Notes: a model not told the origin generated them from the letters alone. 64,000 nt of DNA from Domibacillus mangrovi (GCF_001906925.1 NZ_MRWQ01000001.1:124001-188000); one strand, 5' to 3'; positions 1 to 9,182 are shown, counted from the stretch's first letter. Numbers and translations are program-made.

Positions 1-278
1 TCGTATTCTTCCATTAGATCCAAATAATGAAAATCAATTTATTTTGCAATTGGAACTGGCTTTGAATAGGAAAAGCCTTGAATATAATCTTATAATTTGC
101 CGGTTAACAATTGAATTTGATGCTTACTTCCAATCCCTTATAACTTTTAAATGGTCAATGGTAAAGCAGGATTCAATAATAAAATAATCCCATTTGCATC
201 AGGGATCACGATCCCTTCTTGTATGTAGTTATAGATCATTTCATTTACTTTTTTTCGCATTGAGTTATATTTTTTCAT
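1..278 (-). pseudogene. Remnant of a PAS/EAL-domain signalling gene
   Basis: From an ATG at 278 the minus strand encodes 43 residues ending at a stop at 147-149. The part reading IQEGIVIPDANGIILLLNPA is typical of the start of a PAS sensor domain, but the frame stops right after it. Further downstream (about 20-70), another frame reads DYIQGFSYSKPVPIAK, which resembles the C-terminal end of EAL cyclic-di-GMP phosphodiesterase domains, and also ends in a stop. The GGDEF and most of the EAL region expected between them are missing. I infer an internally deleted, decayed PAS-(GGDEF)-EAL gene. It may extend beyond the window edge. The rest of the 1-345 stretch holds only the rnpB terminator. Confidence 0.55.
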
Positions 279-304
279 ATGAAGGCGCCTCTTCTATCAA
301 ATAG

Positions 305-333
305 AAGAAAAGCTCCCCTAAAAAGGAGAGCCG
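305..333 (-). terminator. Rho-independent terminator after rnpB
   Basis: On the minus strand GCTCTCC-TTTTTA-GGGGAGC forms a hairpin followed by TTTTCTTCT, just past the 3' end of the RNase P RNA. Confidence 0.75.
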
Positions 334-345
334 CGTATTGTGTAT

Positions 346-766
346 ATTTGAACCCTGAATAACGTTCTGTAAGCCATGTTTTGTTCCTTCGTACTGCAAA
401 CGGCCAGGGTATGACCTCGTACTCCGGTGGCAATCATCTGTCTGCAGAAACTTAAGCTTCTGCCTTTCCATTCGTTCAGTTCCGTCCGGAAAGTGCCCCT
501 ACCAAAATTTGGGTTGCTCGCTCACGGGGTTTACCTCGTTCCACCTTTATCATTTCTGATAAAGCTCCGTCACTGTGGCACTTTCAAAGTATTCACACCA
601 TATCCTCTAGGGACTTAGGTGTTTTCCCTGCCGTCAGCATTAAAATGCTGCCCTGGCTTATGGTTTCGCCAGGCGCGATCACTACAGGCATCTCAGCACT
701 GTGCGAGCATGGACTTTCCTCTGCAGCCGCTCGGACTGCAGCGATTACCCGAACGTTATTCATTTT
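346..766 (-). ncRNA. rnpB: RNase P RNA (type B)
   Basis: This is the catalytic RNA of RNase P, which removes 5' leaders from tRNA precursors. The minus strand starts near AACGTTCGGGTAATCGCTGC, continues with GAGGAAAGTCCATGCTCGCA, and ends with ACATGGCTTACAGAACGTT. These are hallmark conserved segments of Bacillus-type (type B) P RNA. The two ends pair through AACGTTC/GAACGTT. The location next to gpsB matches B. subtilis. Ends are estimated to within about 10 nt. Small open frames across this region are incidental. Confidence 0.96.
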
Positions 767-811
767 CGTTTCCCTATTATAATGGATGACCGTTCTAAAT
801 GCAACGAGTAT

Positions 812-1141
812 TTATTCGTTGTTAAGACGATCACCAAATACGTGACGCTCTAAATTCGACAAACGCTTCAAAATATCGAAATTTGTTGACCCTGCTACTG
901 GTTGCTGCGCGCGTATTGGCGGCTCCGGTTGTCTTTGACGGGAAGCGATGGAACTGTTTTCTTTTTTCAAACGTAAATTCTCCTGCTGTAATTCTTCAAT
1001 TGCCTGTTGAAATACATCATAATCTTTAATGATCAGATCTAAAAATTGATCCACTTCATCCGGATTGTATCCGCGCATGGATGTTTTAAATTCTTTTTCG
1101 AGAATGTCTTTCCCGGTCAGCTTAAGTTGATCTGACAACAT
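812..1141 (-). CDS. gpsB: Cell division/growth coordinator GpsB
   Basis: GpsB is a small cytosolic DivIVA-like protein that shuttles PBP1 (PonA) between sidewall and septum in Bacillus. The 109-residue product has the DivIVA-type N-terminal membrane-binding/dimer domain ([20 protein letters not shown], about 17-36), a coiled coil rich in Q/E/L (about 40-65), a variable Q/P-rich linker, and the C-terminal trimerisation helix ([17 protein letters not shown]). Length and architecture match B. subtilis GpsB (YpsB). It lies just upstream of rnpB, as in B. subtilis, and its partner gene ponA is also in this window. Confidence 0.96.
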   Translation of the reverse strand: MLSDQLKLTGKDILEKEFKTSMRGYNPDEVDQFLDLIIKDYDVFQQAIEELQQENLRLKKENSSIASRQRQPEPPIRAQQPVAGSTNFDILKRLSNLERHVFGDRLNNE

Positions 1142-1245
1142 TGCCTTGCACCACCTTCATCGAGTCCTGTTTTTATACGTTAATTGTTTCAAAAACAGTG
1201 CCGTTTGTCAATTAGGAAACAGGTCGTTTAAAGGTTTATTGTTTT

Positions 1246-1341
1246 TTACAAAAAAGCATAGAAACTATCTTTTAAATTCGTTAGCACAAATGCAGTCAAT
1301 CCGATAAACACAAAGAATAATAGAAAAATTGCACGATTCAA
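1246..1341 (-). CDS. Predicted 31-residue membrane peptide (TTG start)
   Basis: A minus-strand frame starting with TTG at 1341 follows a GAGGTG ribosome site with a 9-nt spacer and encodes 31 residues, opening (M)NRAIFLLFFVFIGLTAFVL, then a short polar stretch and SFYAFL. Residues 4-20 form one hydrophobic helix, so the product would be a single-pass membrane peptide. It sits alone between mrfB and gpsB. I recognise no family. The ribosome site and coherent membrane segment support it, but a frame this short could be fortuitous. Confidence 0.4.
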   Translation of the reverse strand: MNRAIFLLFFVFIGLTAFVLTNLKDSFYAFL

Positions 1342-1431
1342 CCTGTCATTCACCTCATAGTTATCATTTCTCTTGTTAAAATGGTACTCTTCATTTTACG
1401 ATGTTTTCAAACATGTTACAACAAAATGACA

Positions 1432-2658
1432 TTAGTTTTTAAGGTCTTTCGACTTTTTTCTTTCTAGCCGTGTCAAACGGTGTTCAACTTCCTTTCTTAT
1501 CCTTTCATCTGTCACCATTTCAATTGCCTGCTCGGTTACCTTAAACGCTTCGTCTATTTCTTTCCACGTATGTTCATACAGCTTCGCCAACTCAATTGAT
1601 GCATCTAATGCCCGCGTACTGCGGGAATGCCTAACGCGATCAAATAGCATTCTCGCTTCTTCAAATGATTTTCTCCGCTTATATTGCATCGCGAGTCTAT
1701 AGGCAGCTTCGAGCGCCACATTATCTTGTCCCCTACCCGCTGACTGGGCAAGGGCCATTCGGGCAGCATCAACGTTGCCGGATGATTCAAACCATTTAGC
1801 GATTTCAAGGGCTGTGCGATCATCCTTTCTGGTCGAGCCATCTAGCACAAGCCGGCTAATATGTGTATACAGTGTAAGCAAGCTGAGAATATCACGCTCA
1901 TTATGCTTCATTACCTGTAATATACCTTCCGGGTCCCCACGCTCTACATAATCAAAGTAAATAATTGGTGCTAAATGGCCCGGCACATCATCGATCCGCT
2001 CAATGCCCAAAATGTTTTTTTCTACGTTGACGAGCTTGACCGACTCCATTGTATGCTTAAATAATCGGCGCGATGCATGATATAGATCGAAATGGCCAAA
2101 TGCAGGAAGAGCCGGCACTCGTTCACGCACAAATGTGTGGCGTGACTTCACCTGTGGCCAATCAAAAGATTTTCCATTATAGGTGACAAGTGTCGTATAA
2201 TCGGTTTCTTGTAAAAACTTCGCGTAGAGTGCCGTTTCATTACCGGGTGACGGCAGGAAATATTGTTTTACTGTCACACGATTGCCTGAAATGCGGGCCG
2301 TTCCGAGCAAAAAGATAACACTGCCTGATCCTCTAAGGCCTGTTGTTTCCGTATCAAAAAAATACAAATCCGATGAAGAAAATCCTTTTGCGGACAACGG
2401 ATGAGCGCCTTCAAAAGAAGACCAGTCCTCAATCGTTCTTTCCGCATCAAGAAATGTGTAATGGCCATGCTGATAATCAAGTGAATAATGCGTTTCACGG
2501 GTAATGCAATACTCGCCTTCAAAATGGAATATGTTTGCGCCTGCCGCTTCCCACATATCCCAGTGACGAATGTTCTCCTGCTGCTTTTTGATCGGTACAG
2601 CTGTCTCTTCCCGCACAAGATGTTTTTTCATCCTTTGCAGTTTTTTGGTCATACTCAT
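1432..2658 (-). CDS. mrfB: Mitomycin repair exonuclease MrfB (YprB)
   Basis: This is the partner of the MrfA helicase in a UvrABC-independent mitomycin C lesion repair route known in B. subtilis. The 408-residue product has an N-terminal RNase H-like exonuclease fold: FFDTETTGL (about 99-107) supplies the first metal-binding DxE, TYNGKSFDWP is a second motif, and HNERDILSL carries a late acidic residue. The C-terminal third (about 280-400) has helical TPR-like repeats. The start has an AAGGAAGGAG ribosome site 9-10 nt upstream. It lies 17 bp downstream of mrfA, so the two probably form one operon. Length and order match B. subtilis yprAB. Confidence 0.93.
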   Translation of the reverse strand: MSMTKKLQRMKKHLVREETAVPIKKQQENIRHWDMWEAAGANIFHFEGEYCITRETHYSLDYQHGHYTFLDAERTIEDWSSFEGAHPLSAKGFSSSDLYFFDTETTGLRGSGSVIFLLGTARISGNRVTVKQYFLPSPGNETALYAKFLQETDYTTLVTYNGKSFDWPQVKSRHTFVRERVPALPAFGHFDLYHASRRLFKHTMESVKLVNVEKNILGIERIDDVPGHLAPIIYFDYVERGDPEGILQVMKHNERDILSLLTLYTHISRLVLDGSTRKDDRTALEIAKWFESSGNVDAARMALAQSAGRGQDNVALEAAYRLAMQYKRRKSFEEARMLFDRVRHSRSTRALDASIELAKLYEHTWKEIDEAFKVTEQAIEMVTDERIRKEVEHRLTRLERKKSKDLKN

Positions 2659-2675
2659 CCGTCCGTACTCCTTCC

Positions 2676-4922
2676 TTAAAATTGGTCAATCAGTTGGATA
2701 CTTTTTCGTTTTGCATTCATTCCACCGATTTCCATGCCAATGCAAGAAGGACATCCATCCTGACATGGGCATTTTTCAATTAAATCTTTTGCAGCAGCTT
2801 TCACTTCATCAAATCTCTTATACACATCTTCAGCTAAACCAATGCCGCCCGGATAATGATCATATAAGAAGATTGTTGAAAGTCCCGTATGTGTTGCTTT
2901 TATTTGCGAGACGACGTGAATATCATTGCGATCACACATCGTAAGGATCGGCACAATGTGATTCAACACATTCGCAATTCCCATTAGCAATTGCTCAAGC
3001 GCCTTTTCTTTCAATTCCGGACCGATCTCTTTTAATTCCAGCCATGCTGCGCTCGTATGCATCTCTTCTTCCGGCAGTGATATCGGTCCTGATCCAATGT
3101 TTTCAAATGTCGACAGCTTGATTTTTTTGAAAATGGTCGGAAGTGCATTCACTGTCACGTCACCATAATGAATCGCTGTCGTGTTTCGCTCTGTCGATCG
3201 ATCAATTTCCAACACTTTTAACTGAACAGCTAAATTCGCATCTGTATAGTACTCCACATCCACTTTCCGTACATATGCTTTTTTATGTTCCCAGTCGAGC
3301 TTTTCAACTTGGAATTGTCTGCCTTCATGCAAATAAATGGCTTCATCATGCAAAAGTGTCATTGCGCTAAACCGGTCCATTTCACCAATAATTTTTACGT
3401 TCGCGACATCAGATTGATCGACAATCACCACATTTTCCTGTGCGGCAGAACGCAAGCTAATATTCGTTGCTGGAAATGATTCATGTGCCCAATGATATTT
3501 GCCTCCATTGTAGTGAAGTACCCGTTCTTCCTCCAAGTAATCTAATATATCATGGACTTCAATCGGCCCGAATTTTTCCTCTTCTTTAAAAGGCAGTTCG
3601 TAAGCGGCACATTTTAAATGATCAACGAGAATAATCAAATTTTCCGGATTGATCCGTGCAGATTCCGGTGAACGATCAAAAAAGTAGTCAGGGTGATGGA
3701 CGACGTATTGATCGATCGGTGTAGAACTTGCAACCATAATAATAAGCGCTTCACCGTGCCTTCGCCCGGCTCGTCCGGCCTGTTGCCATGTGCTAGCAAT
3801 GCTTCCTGGATAACCTGTCATCACGCACACTTGCAGCTGTCCAATATCGACACCGAGCTCCAGGGCATTTGTACTGACAACGCCTAAAATTTCTCCATCC
3901 CGCAGCCCTTTTTCAATCGCCCGCCGTTCATTAGGCAAATAACCGCCGCGGTACCCGCGGATCGTCTTCGTTCCTATCTCTTTTTTCACCAGTTCTTGAA
4001 TATGGCTTAAAATAACCTCCACTCTCACCCGGCTTCTCGCAAAAATAATCGTTTGAATTTTATTCTTTAAAAATTCTTTTGCGATATTGTTAACTTCCAC
4101 CGTGGCGCTCTTTCGAATATTAAGCGGTTTGTTCACGACTCGTGGATTATAAAAGACAAAATGCTTTCTTCCTCTTGGTGCCCCGTTATTATCGATCAGT
4201 CTCATCGGATTGCCTGTTAATTGCTCCGCCAGTTCTTGCGGATTCGCAATGGTCGCGGATGTACAAATAAAAATCGGACTGCTTCCATAAAAAGAACAGA
4301 TTCGCTTTAATCGCCGGATTACATTCGCTACATGGCTGCCAAAGACACCGCGGTACGTATGCAGTTCATCAATTACGATATACTTCAAATTTTCAAATAA
4401 ATGAACCCATTTCGTATGGTTTGGCAAAATAGCTGAATGAAGCATATCGGGATTCGTAATCACAATATGGCCTGCTTTTCGCACCTTCTGTCGGATCGCA
4501 GGCGACGTATCTCCGTCATATGTAAAACTTTTAATATCGATGCCCATTTCACTGATCATTTCATTTAATTCACTTTTCTGATCCTGAGCAAGCGCCTTTG
4601 TCGGGAAAATATATAGCGCCCGGTTCGCTTCGTTTTCAGCGATCGATTGCAGAACAGGCAAATTGTAACAAAGCGTTTTCCCTGAAGCAGTCGGTGTCAC
4701 CGCCACAATATTTTCTCCACTTTCGACCGCCTTAAAAGCAGAATATTGATGCGTATATAACTCCCCGACACCTCTTTGCCAAAGAGCCTTCCGAATCCGC
4801 TCATCGATCATTTCCGGGATCGGTTTCGTTTTCGCTTCCTCCGGTTCGATCTCATGCCAATTTATAATATGTTCATTGTTTCGCAATTCAGTAATTAATT
4901 TTGAAAGTGTTTTCTTCTTCAT
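2676..4922 (-). CDS. mrfA: DEAD/DEAH-box helicase MrfA (YprA)
   Basis: MrfA is a superfamily 2 DNA helicase that acts with MrfB in mitomycin C damage repair. The 748-residue protein has Walker A TPTASGKT (about 76-83), the motif II box DELH, motif III TSATIA, motif VI QQAGRAGRR, and a C-terminal DUF1998-type zinc module with four cysteines (CPCQDGCPSC). The sequence is extremely close to B. subtilis YprA in both length and motifs. ATG at 4922 was chosen; a TTG codon directly before it is also in frame. It is the first gene of the mrfA-mrfB pair. Confidence 0.95.
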   Translation of the reverse strand: MKKKTLSKLITELRNNEHIINWHEIEPEEAKTKPIPEMIDERIRKALWQRGVGELYTHQYSAFKAVESGENIVAVTPTASGKTLCYNLPVLQSIAENEANRALYIFPTKALAQDQKSELNEMISEMGIDIKSFTYDGDTSPAIRQKVRKAGHIVITNPDMLHSAILPNHTKWVHLFENLKYIVIDELHTYRGVFGSHVANVIRRLKRICSFYGSSPIFICTSATIANPQELAEQLTGNPMRLIDNNGAPRGRKHFVFYNPRVVNKPLNIRKSATVEVNNIAKEFLKNKIQTIIFARSRVRVEVILSHIQELVKKEIGTKTIRGYRGGYLPNERRAIEKGLRDGEILGVVSTNALELGVDIGQLQVCVMTGYPGSIASTWQQAGRAGRRHGEALIIMVASSTPIDQYVVHHPDYFFDRSPESARINPENLIILVDHLKCAAYELPFKEEEKFGPIEVHDILDYLEEERVLHYNGGKYHWAHESFPATNISLRSAAQENVVIVDQSDVANVKIIGEMDRFSAMTLLHDEAIYLHEGRQFQVEKLDWEHKKAYVRKVDVEYYTDANLAVQLKVLEIDRSTERNTTAIHYGDVTVNALPTIFKKIKLSTFENIGSGPISLPEEEMHTSAAWLELKEIGPELKEKALEQLLMGIANVLNHIVPILTMCDRNDIHVVSQIKATHTGLSTIFLYDHYPGGIGLAEDVYKRFDEVKAAAKDLIEKCPCQDGCPSCIGMEIGGMNAKRKSIQLIDQF

Positions 4923-4982
4923 CAACCTTCACACCTCTCCTACTATGCTAGTTTAACGAACAAACGCTCTTTTTGAAAGCCC

Positions 4983-5007
4983 AAAAAAAGAGCGCCTATA
5001 GCGCCCC
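4983..5007 (-). terminator. Terminator of yppE, overlapping its stop codon
   Basis: The minus strand reads GGGCGCT-ATA-GGCGCTC followed by seven T. The yppE stop codon (4996-4998) lies in the loop. Confidence 0.75.
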
Positions 5008-5358
5008 ATCCTTTTTCAATATTTTCCCAATCGATTCAAGTACGTATAACGCGGAATCTGCCGATTGAATAAATTTTGCTTTGCCAGTGTCAAAAAAATG
5101 TGCGTATGCACCGACGCGGCGTGCATTATCCGCCGTTTGTGTCACTTGAACCGCATGTACATATTTTTGTGGATTTGTTTTCAGCCAGTCAAGCGCGGAT
5201 TGTTCCCAGGCATCGACCACTTTGTCCATTTCGTCAGCAAATGGCTTCACAACACTGAAAAAATCGGCTACTTCTTTTGTTTCTCTCCGCTCTTCATAAA
5301 TTGATTTTGCTTTATGGATAAGCGTTTGAAGTGTGTTTGTCTGTTCAATCAACTGCAC
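4996..5358 (-). CDS. yppE: YppE-like protein (DUF1798)
   Basis: This 120-residue cytosolic helical protein resembles the YppE family of Bacillaceae, whose role is unknown. YADFF-type and KYVHAVQ segments match the YppE pattern (DFF...KP and PKYVH). No signal peptide or catalytic motif is visible. It begins with GTG at 5358 after a weak GTAGGTA site; a TTG two codons later is an alternative. The gene lies between an unknown 80-codon gene and mrfA, consistent with the ypp cluster of B. subtilis. Its 3' end overlaps a terminator, so transcription from this side probably stops before mrfA. Confidence 0.75.
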   Translation of the reverse strand: MQLIEQTNTLQTLIHKAKSIYEERRETKEVADFFSVVKPFADEMDKVVDAWEQSALDWLKTNPQKYVHAVQVTQTADNARRVGAYAHFFDTGKAKFIQSADSALYVLESIGKILKKDGAL

Positions 5359-5378
5359 TACCTACTACCCCGTTTCAT

Positions 5379-5621
5379 TTACATTGACCCTGCCGCCGGT
5401 TTTAACGTAGACATAAAAGAAGGTACGTCCGGTTCGCCGCATAAAAAGCGAGCGCCTTCTTCTACAAGCAGCAGCCTGTTTTGAATGCGTTCTCTTTGTA
5501 ACCGCAGTCCGAATAACTGTCGATGCCGTTCAGCTGCTACTTTTGCATGTACGATTTTTTCCAGTTCCAGCGTCTGTTGTTCAATCTCGGCTAACCGTTC
5601 CATCCATTCTTCTTTTGTCAT
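5379..5621 (-). CDS. Unknown 80-residue coiled-coil protein
   Basis: I do not recognise this protein. It begins MTKEEWMERLAEIEQQTLEL and continues as a charged amphipathic helix with heptad-like leucines to about residue 55, then a short tail ending KPAAGSM. ATG at 5621 was chosen because a GGGGTGGAG ribosome site lies 6-7 nt upstream; the frame is open further upstream but without a ribosome site. It is 20 bp upstream of yppE and probably co-transcribed with it. It occupies the ypp gene cluster next to recU, where B. subtilis carries other small genes. Confidence 0.6.
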   Translation of the reverse strand: MTKEEWMERLAEIEQQTLELEKIVHAKVAAERHRQLFGLRLQRERIQNRLLLVEEGARFLCGEPDVPSFMSTLKPAAGSM

Positions 5622-5872
5622 GATCGTCTCCACCCCTTTGCTGTAATAATAATAAATATTCGCACTTCTTTGTGTAATCCCTTCCCTGTCGACAAAACAG
5701 GTTGCGGTCTGGCAAAGAAAGAATAATTTCGACAATCATTATTAGAGATGGCCTGGCTTTTTTATGCATATGGCTAGCTATTATTATAGTAGCCGAATGA
5801 CGTGGATTATTCAATGTTAATAGGGAAAAAGCAATAAGGCTTTTCAAGCAGGCGATTTGCTCGTTCATGTGG

Positions 5873-5878
5873 TATGAT
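5873..5878 (+). promoter_or_regulatory. Possible extended -10 for recU-ponA
   Basis: TGGTATGAT is an extended -10 (TG-n-TATGAT) about 30 bp upstream of recU. No good -35 hexamer is visible at the right distance. The rest of the 5622-5907 gap shows no gene. Confidence 0.4.
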
Positions 5879-5907
5879 ATAAGTGGATTTAGGAGGAGGG
5901 GAAAAAA

Positions 5908-6513
5908 ATGGCTATCCGCTACCCGAATGGCAAAAAACATACGTATCCGGCACGTCTAAATCAATCTGAAAAACGGCTGACAGACACCACTTTCAGCAAC
6001 CGGGGCATGACGCTTGAAGATGATATTAATACAACGAATTCGTATTATTTAAATCGTGGGATTGCGGTCATTCACAAAAAACCTGTCCCCATCCAAGTTG
6101 TCCGTGTTGATTATCCAGTTCGAAGTGCAGCTGTCATTAAAGAAGCTTATTTCAGGCAGGCGTCCACAACGGATTATAACGGGGTATACAAAGGAAAATA
6201 CATTGATTTTGAAGCTAAAGAAACGAAAATTGCGTCTTCTTTTCCTCTCAAAAATTTTCACGAACATCAAATCAGTCATATGAAACAGGTAGAGTCGCAT
6301 GGCGGCATTGCTTTTGTCATCATTCGCTTTTCTCACTTGGACGAGCTCTTTTTTCTACCTTTTCAAGCTCTGTATACATTCTGGCGTCGAATGATTGAGG
6401 GCGGACGCAAATCGATTGCGAAAGAAGAGCTCCTAGCATGCAGTATACCCCTCAAGCTCGGATTATCACCCCGAATCCCTTATTTGGATGCGGTTGAAAG
6501 CATATATTTTTAA
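5908..6513 (+). CDS. recU: Holliday junction resolvase RecU
   Basis: RecU cleaves four-way DNA junctions during recombination and chromosome segregation in Firmicutes. The 201-residue protein carries the nuclease core YNGVYKGKYIDFEAKET (about 90-106), with acidic residues D100 and E102 and the catalytic lysine K104, preceded by D89. NRGMTLEDDI (31-40) is the usual N-terminal motif of the family. The ribosome site AGGAGG precedes the ATG. It is 26 bp upstream of ponA, the classic recU-ponA operon. Confidence 0.97.
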   Translation: MAIRYPNGKKHTYPARLNQSEKRLTDTTFSNRGMTLEDDINTTNSYYLNRGIAVIHKKPVPIQVVRVDYPVRSAAVIKEAYFRQASTTDYNGVYKGKYIDFEAKETKIASSFPLKNFHEHQISHMKQVESHGGIAFVIIRFSHLDELFFLPFQALYTFWRRMIEGGRKSIAKEELLACSIPLKLGLSPRIPYLDAVESIYF

Positions 6514-6539
6514 CTTTTGAAAGCGAGGAAATAAGACAC

Positions 6540-9182
6540 ATGTCTGATGAATACAAATCGAGAACTGAAAAGCGGAGCCAACAGCGAAAAAAAACGGCTC
6601 GCTCAAGCAAAATACCGAAACAGAAAAAAACATCTACCAATAAAAAGAAGTCTATTATTAAACGCATTTTGCTTGCACTCCTACTGCTTGCCTTTTTAAC
6701 ACTTGCAGGAGGCGCAGGACTGTTTGCTTACTTTGTAAAGGATGCACCGGAATTGGATGATGCACTGCTTCGTGATCCGATTTCATCGAAAATTAATGAT
6801 ATGAACGGCGACCTCATTACGAATATTGGGTCAGAACGGCGCGATTATGTTCATTATAAGGACATTCCTATTCTCATGCGAGATGCAATTTTGGCCACAG
6901 AAGATATTCGCTTTTTTAAACATAAAGGGATAGACCCGATCCGCCTCACCGGCGCCGTTGTAAAAAACGTAACAGAGGGCTTTGGCTCACAGGGCGCCAG
7001 TACAATTACCCAGCAGGTCGTGAAAATGTCCTATTTAGATTATGACAAAACCCTGAAAAGAAAGGCGCAGGAAGCATGGCTTGCATATAAACTGGAAAAA
7101 GCCTATTCAAAAGAAGAAATTTTTGAAATGTATGTAAATAAAGTCTTTATGTCAGACCGGATTAATGGAATTAAAGCAGCAGCAGATTATTATTTTGATA
7201 AAGAACTAAGTGACTTATCGTTAGCTGAAGCGGCATACATTGCCGGTATGCCACAAAGCCCGAATAACTACAATGCATTTGATTATCCTGAAAAGGCGAA
7301 TAAACGAAAAAACATCGTTCTTTCTCTTATGAATCAGCATGATAAAATTACACAGTCAGAAATGGAAGAAGCTCAAAATCAAGACATTGCCGACTCCTTG
7401 ACCGAACCAGTGAACAAATCAGAGGTGCAAAAAGAATATGACTCCTTTGTTGACCTTGTTGTTGAAGAAGTAGAAGATATGGGCTACAAGGCGTACTCGG
7501 ACGGCTTAATCATTGAAACAACACTTGATAAAGACGCACAATTATATATGGATAAATTGTTAAACAGCGATGAATTCATTAACTACCCGAATGAATTGTT
7601 CCAAGCTGGGATTGCGCTTACGGATACACAGACTGGTGAAATTCGTGCTATTGGCGGTGGCCGTAACCAAGAAGTACAGCGTGGCTGGAACTATGCAGTT
7701 GATTCTCAGCGCCAGTCCGGCTCCGTTATTAAACCGCTTATCAATTATGGGCCAGCAATTGAATATTTGAAATGGTCAACGTACGAACAAATTGACGACA
7801 GCCCCCTCAATTATTCCAATGGTGGACCATCTGTCGGAAATGCCGGCGGTTCGTACGCCGGCATGATGACGATGCGTGAAGCACTTGTACGATCGAAAAA
7901 TACACCAGCGGTTCGTACGTTGAAAGAAGTCGGATTTGAAGATTCATTTAAATTCTTGTCGGGACTAGGTATTGATATGAAGAATGAATATGAATCATAT
8001 GCGATCGGTGCTAATGACGGCGAAGATGCGATATCTCCTCTGCAACTGGCTGGTGCCTATGCCGCATTTGGCAATGGCGGTACGTACAATGAACCGCATA
8101 CCGTGACAAAAATTACGCTTCCGGATGGAACAGAAATTAAAAGCGAATTTAAAACTGAATCCGCCATGAGTGATTACACAGCCTACATGATTTCAGATAT
8201 GCTAAAGGACGTTGTGGACCATGGAACCGGAAGAGCCGCTAATATTCCGGGACTCCCTGTTGCCGGTAAAACAGGAACAACAAACTATACGCCAGACGAA
8301 CTAGCGAAATATAACATTCCATACAGTGGATCGCCGGATTCTTGGTTTGTTGGCTATACGACAAATTATACGGCCGCCGTTTGGACAGGCTATGAGAATC
8401 GGACAGAATATCTATCAACAGAAAGCCAAAAAATTGCAAAAGAATTATTTAGACAGTTAATGACGGAAGTATCATCTGATATAGCAACCAAAGACTTTAA
8501 AAAACCGGACAGTGTCGTTGAACTGGCCATTGTAAAAGGGTCCAATCCAGCCCAAATTGCTGGAAATGGCATATCTGACAGTGATAAAGTCTATGAGTTG
8601 TTCGTACGTGGTGAACAGCCTAAACGGACAATGAATAAAATTGAAGAAAAAGAACCTGTTGAAGATGACAAAGAAAAACCGGAAGAAGAGACAACTTCTG
8701 GTGAGGTAACCGGATTAAGTGCTTCAGCGGACGCAAGCGGCAACATCTCTGTCTCCTGGTCATTCAGCGGCAGTGGCGCATCATTTAGCGTGACAAACGG
8801 ATCTGAAACGCAGTCGATTGGCGGATTCTCTACCGTATTTGGGGGCGGACAGCCTGGTCAGACCTACTCGATTACAGTGACAGCACTTGTCAATGGTCAA
8901 AGCGTTGACTCTGCTTCTACATCGGTCACCATTCCAGGAGGCCAAACCCCAGAGCCGGAAAACCCTGTGGTAGAACCCGAGCCAGAAAAACCAACTCCAG
9001 AGCCAGTACCGGAGCCGGAGCCAGAACCAAAGCCAGAACCAAAGCCAGAACCAAAGCCAGAACCAAAGCCAGAACCAGAGCCAGACATACCTACTGGAAA
9101 TGGGAACAATGGGAATGGAAATGGGAACAACAGTGGCAGTACGCAAAGTAACAGTATTAGGGAACCTGCAGAAACAGAATAA
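6540..9182 (+). CDS. ponA: Class A penicillin-binding protein PBP1 (PonA)
   Basis: This bifunctional peptidoglycan glycosyltransferase/transpeptidase is membrane anchored. Order along 880 residues: a basic cytosolic tail, one membrane helix (about 40-63), a GT51 glycosyltransferase domain with catalytic ATEDIRFF (E121) and GASTITQQ, a transpeptidase domain with S395-V-I-K398, S452-K-N454 and K577-T-G579, a fibronectin III-like domain (about 718-800), then a proline-rich linker of repeated PEPKPEPK units and an Asn/Gly-rich tail. All catalytic residues are present. It follows recU. The stop codon falls within the edge of a dispersed repeat, so the extreme C-terminus may have been shaped by that insertion. 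Confidence 0.97.
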   Translation: MSDEYKSRTEKRSQQRKKTARSSKIPKQKKTSTNKKKSIIKRILLALLLLAFLTLAGGAGLFAYFVKDAPELDDALLRDPISSKINDMNGDLITNIGSERRDYVHYKDIPILMRDAILATEDIRFFKHKGIDPIRLTGAVVKNVTEGFGSQGASTITQQVVKMSYLDYDKTLKRKAQEAWLAYKLEKAYSKEEIFEMYVNKVFMSDRINGIKAAADYYFDKELSDLSLAEAAYIAGMPQSPNNYNAFDYPEKANKRKNIVLSLMNQHDKITQSEMEEAQNQDIADSLTEPVNKSEVQKEYDSFVDLVVEEVEDMGYKAYSDGLIIETTLDKDAQLYMDKLLNSDEFINYPNELFQAGIALTDTQTGEIRAIGGGRNQEVQRGWNYAVDSQRQSGSVIKPLINYGPAIEYLKWSTYEQIDDSPLNYSNGGPSVGNAGGSYAGMMTMREALVRSKNTPAVRTLKEVGFEDSFKFLSGLGIDMKNEYESYAIGANDGEDAISPLQLAGAYAAFGNGGTYNEPHTVTKITLPDGTEIKSEFKTESAMSDYTAYMISDMLKDVVDHGTGRAANIPGLPVAGKTGTTNYTPDELAKYNIPYSGSPDSWFVGYTTNYTAAVWTGYENRTEYLSTESQKIAKELFRQLMTEVSSDIATKDFKKPDSVVELAIVKGSNPAQIAGNGISDSDKVYELFVRGEQPKRTMNKIEEKEPVEDDKEKPEEETTSGEVTGLSASADASGNISVSWSFSGSGASFSVTNGSETQSIGGFSTVFGGGQPGQTYSITVTALVNGQSVDSASTSVTIPGGQTPEPENPVVEPEPEKPTPEPVPEPEPEPKPEPKPEPKPEPKPEPEPDIPTGNGNNGNGNGNNSGSTQSNSIREPAETE

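Noticed and set aside
265-618. Open frames on both strands across 265-618.
   Set aside because: They lie within the RNase P RNA and its terminator.
1605-1841. Secondary open frame inside mrfB.
   Set aside because: Out of frame with a well-conserved gene; no initiation signal.
8990-9090. Short tandem repeats resembling a CRISPR-like array.
   Set aside because: They are in-frame codon repeats for Pro-Glu-Pro-Lys with no spacers.
8897-9130. Antisense open frame rich in Gly/Ser/Phe opposite the ponA tail.
   Set aside because: It is the complement of the PEPKPEPK-coding repeats; no ribosome site or independent support.
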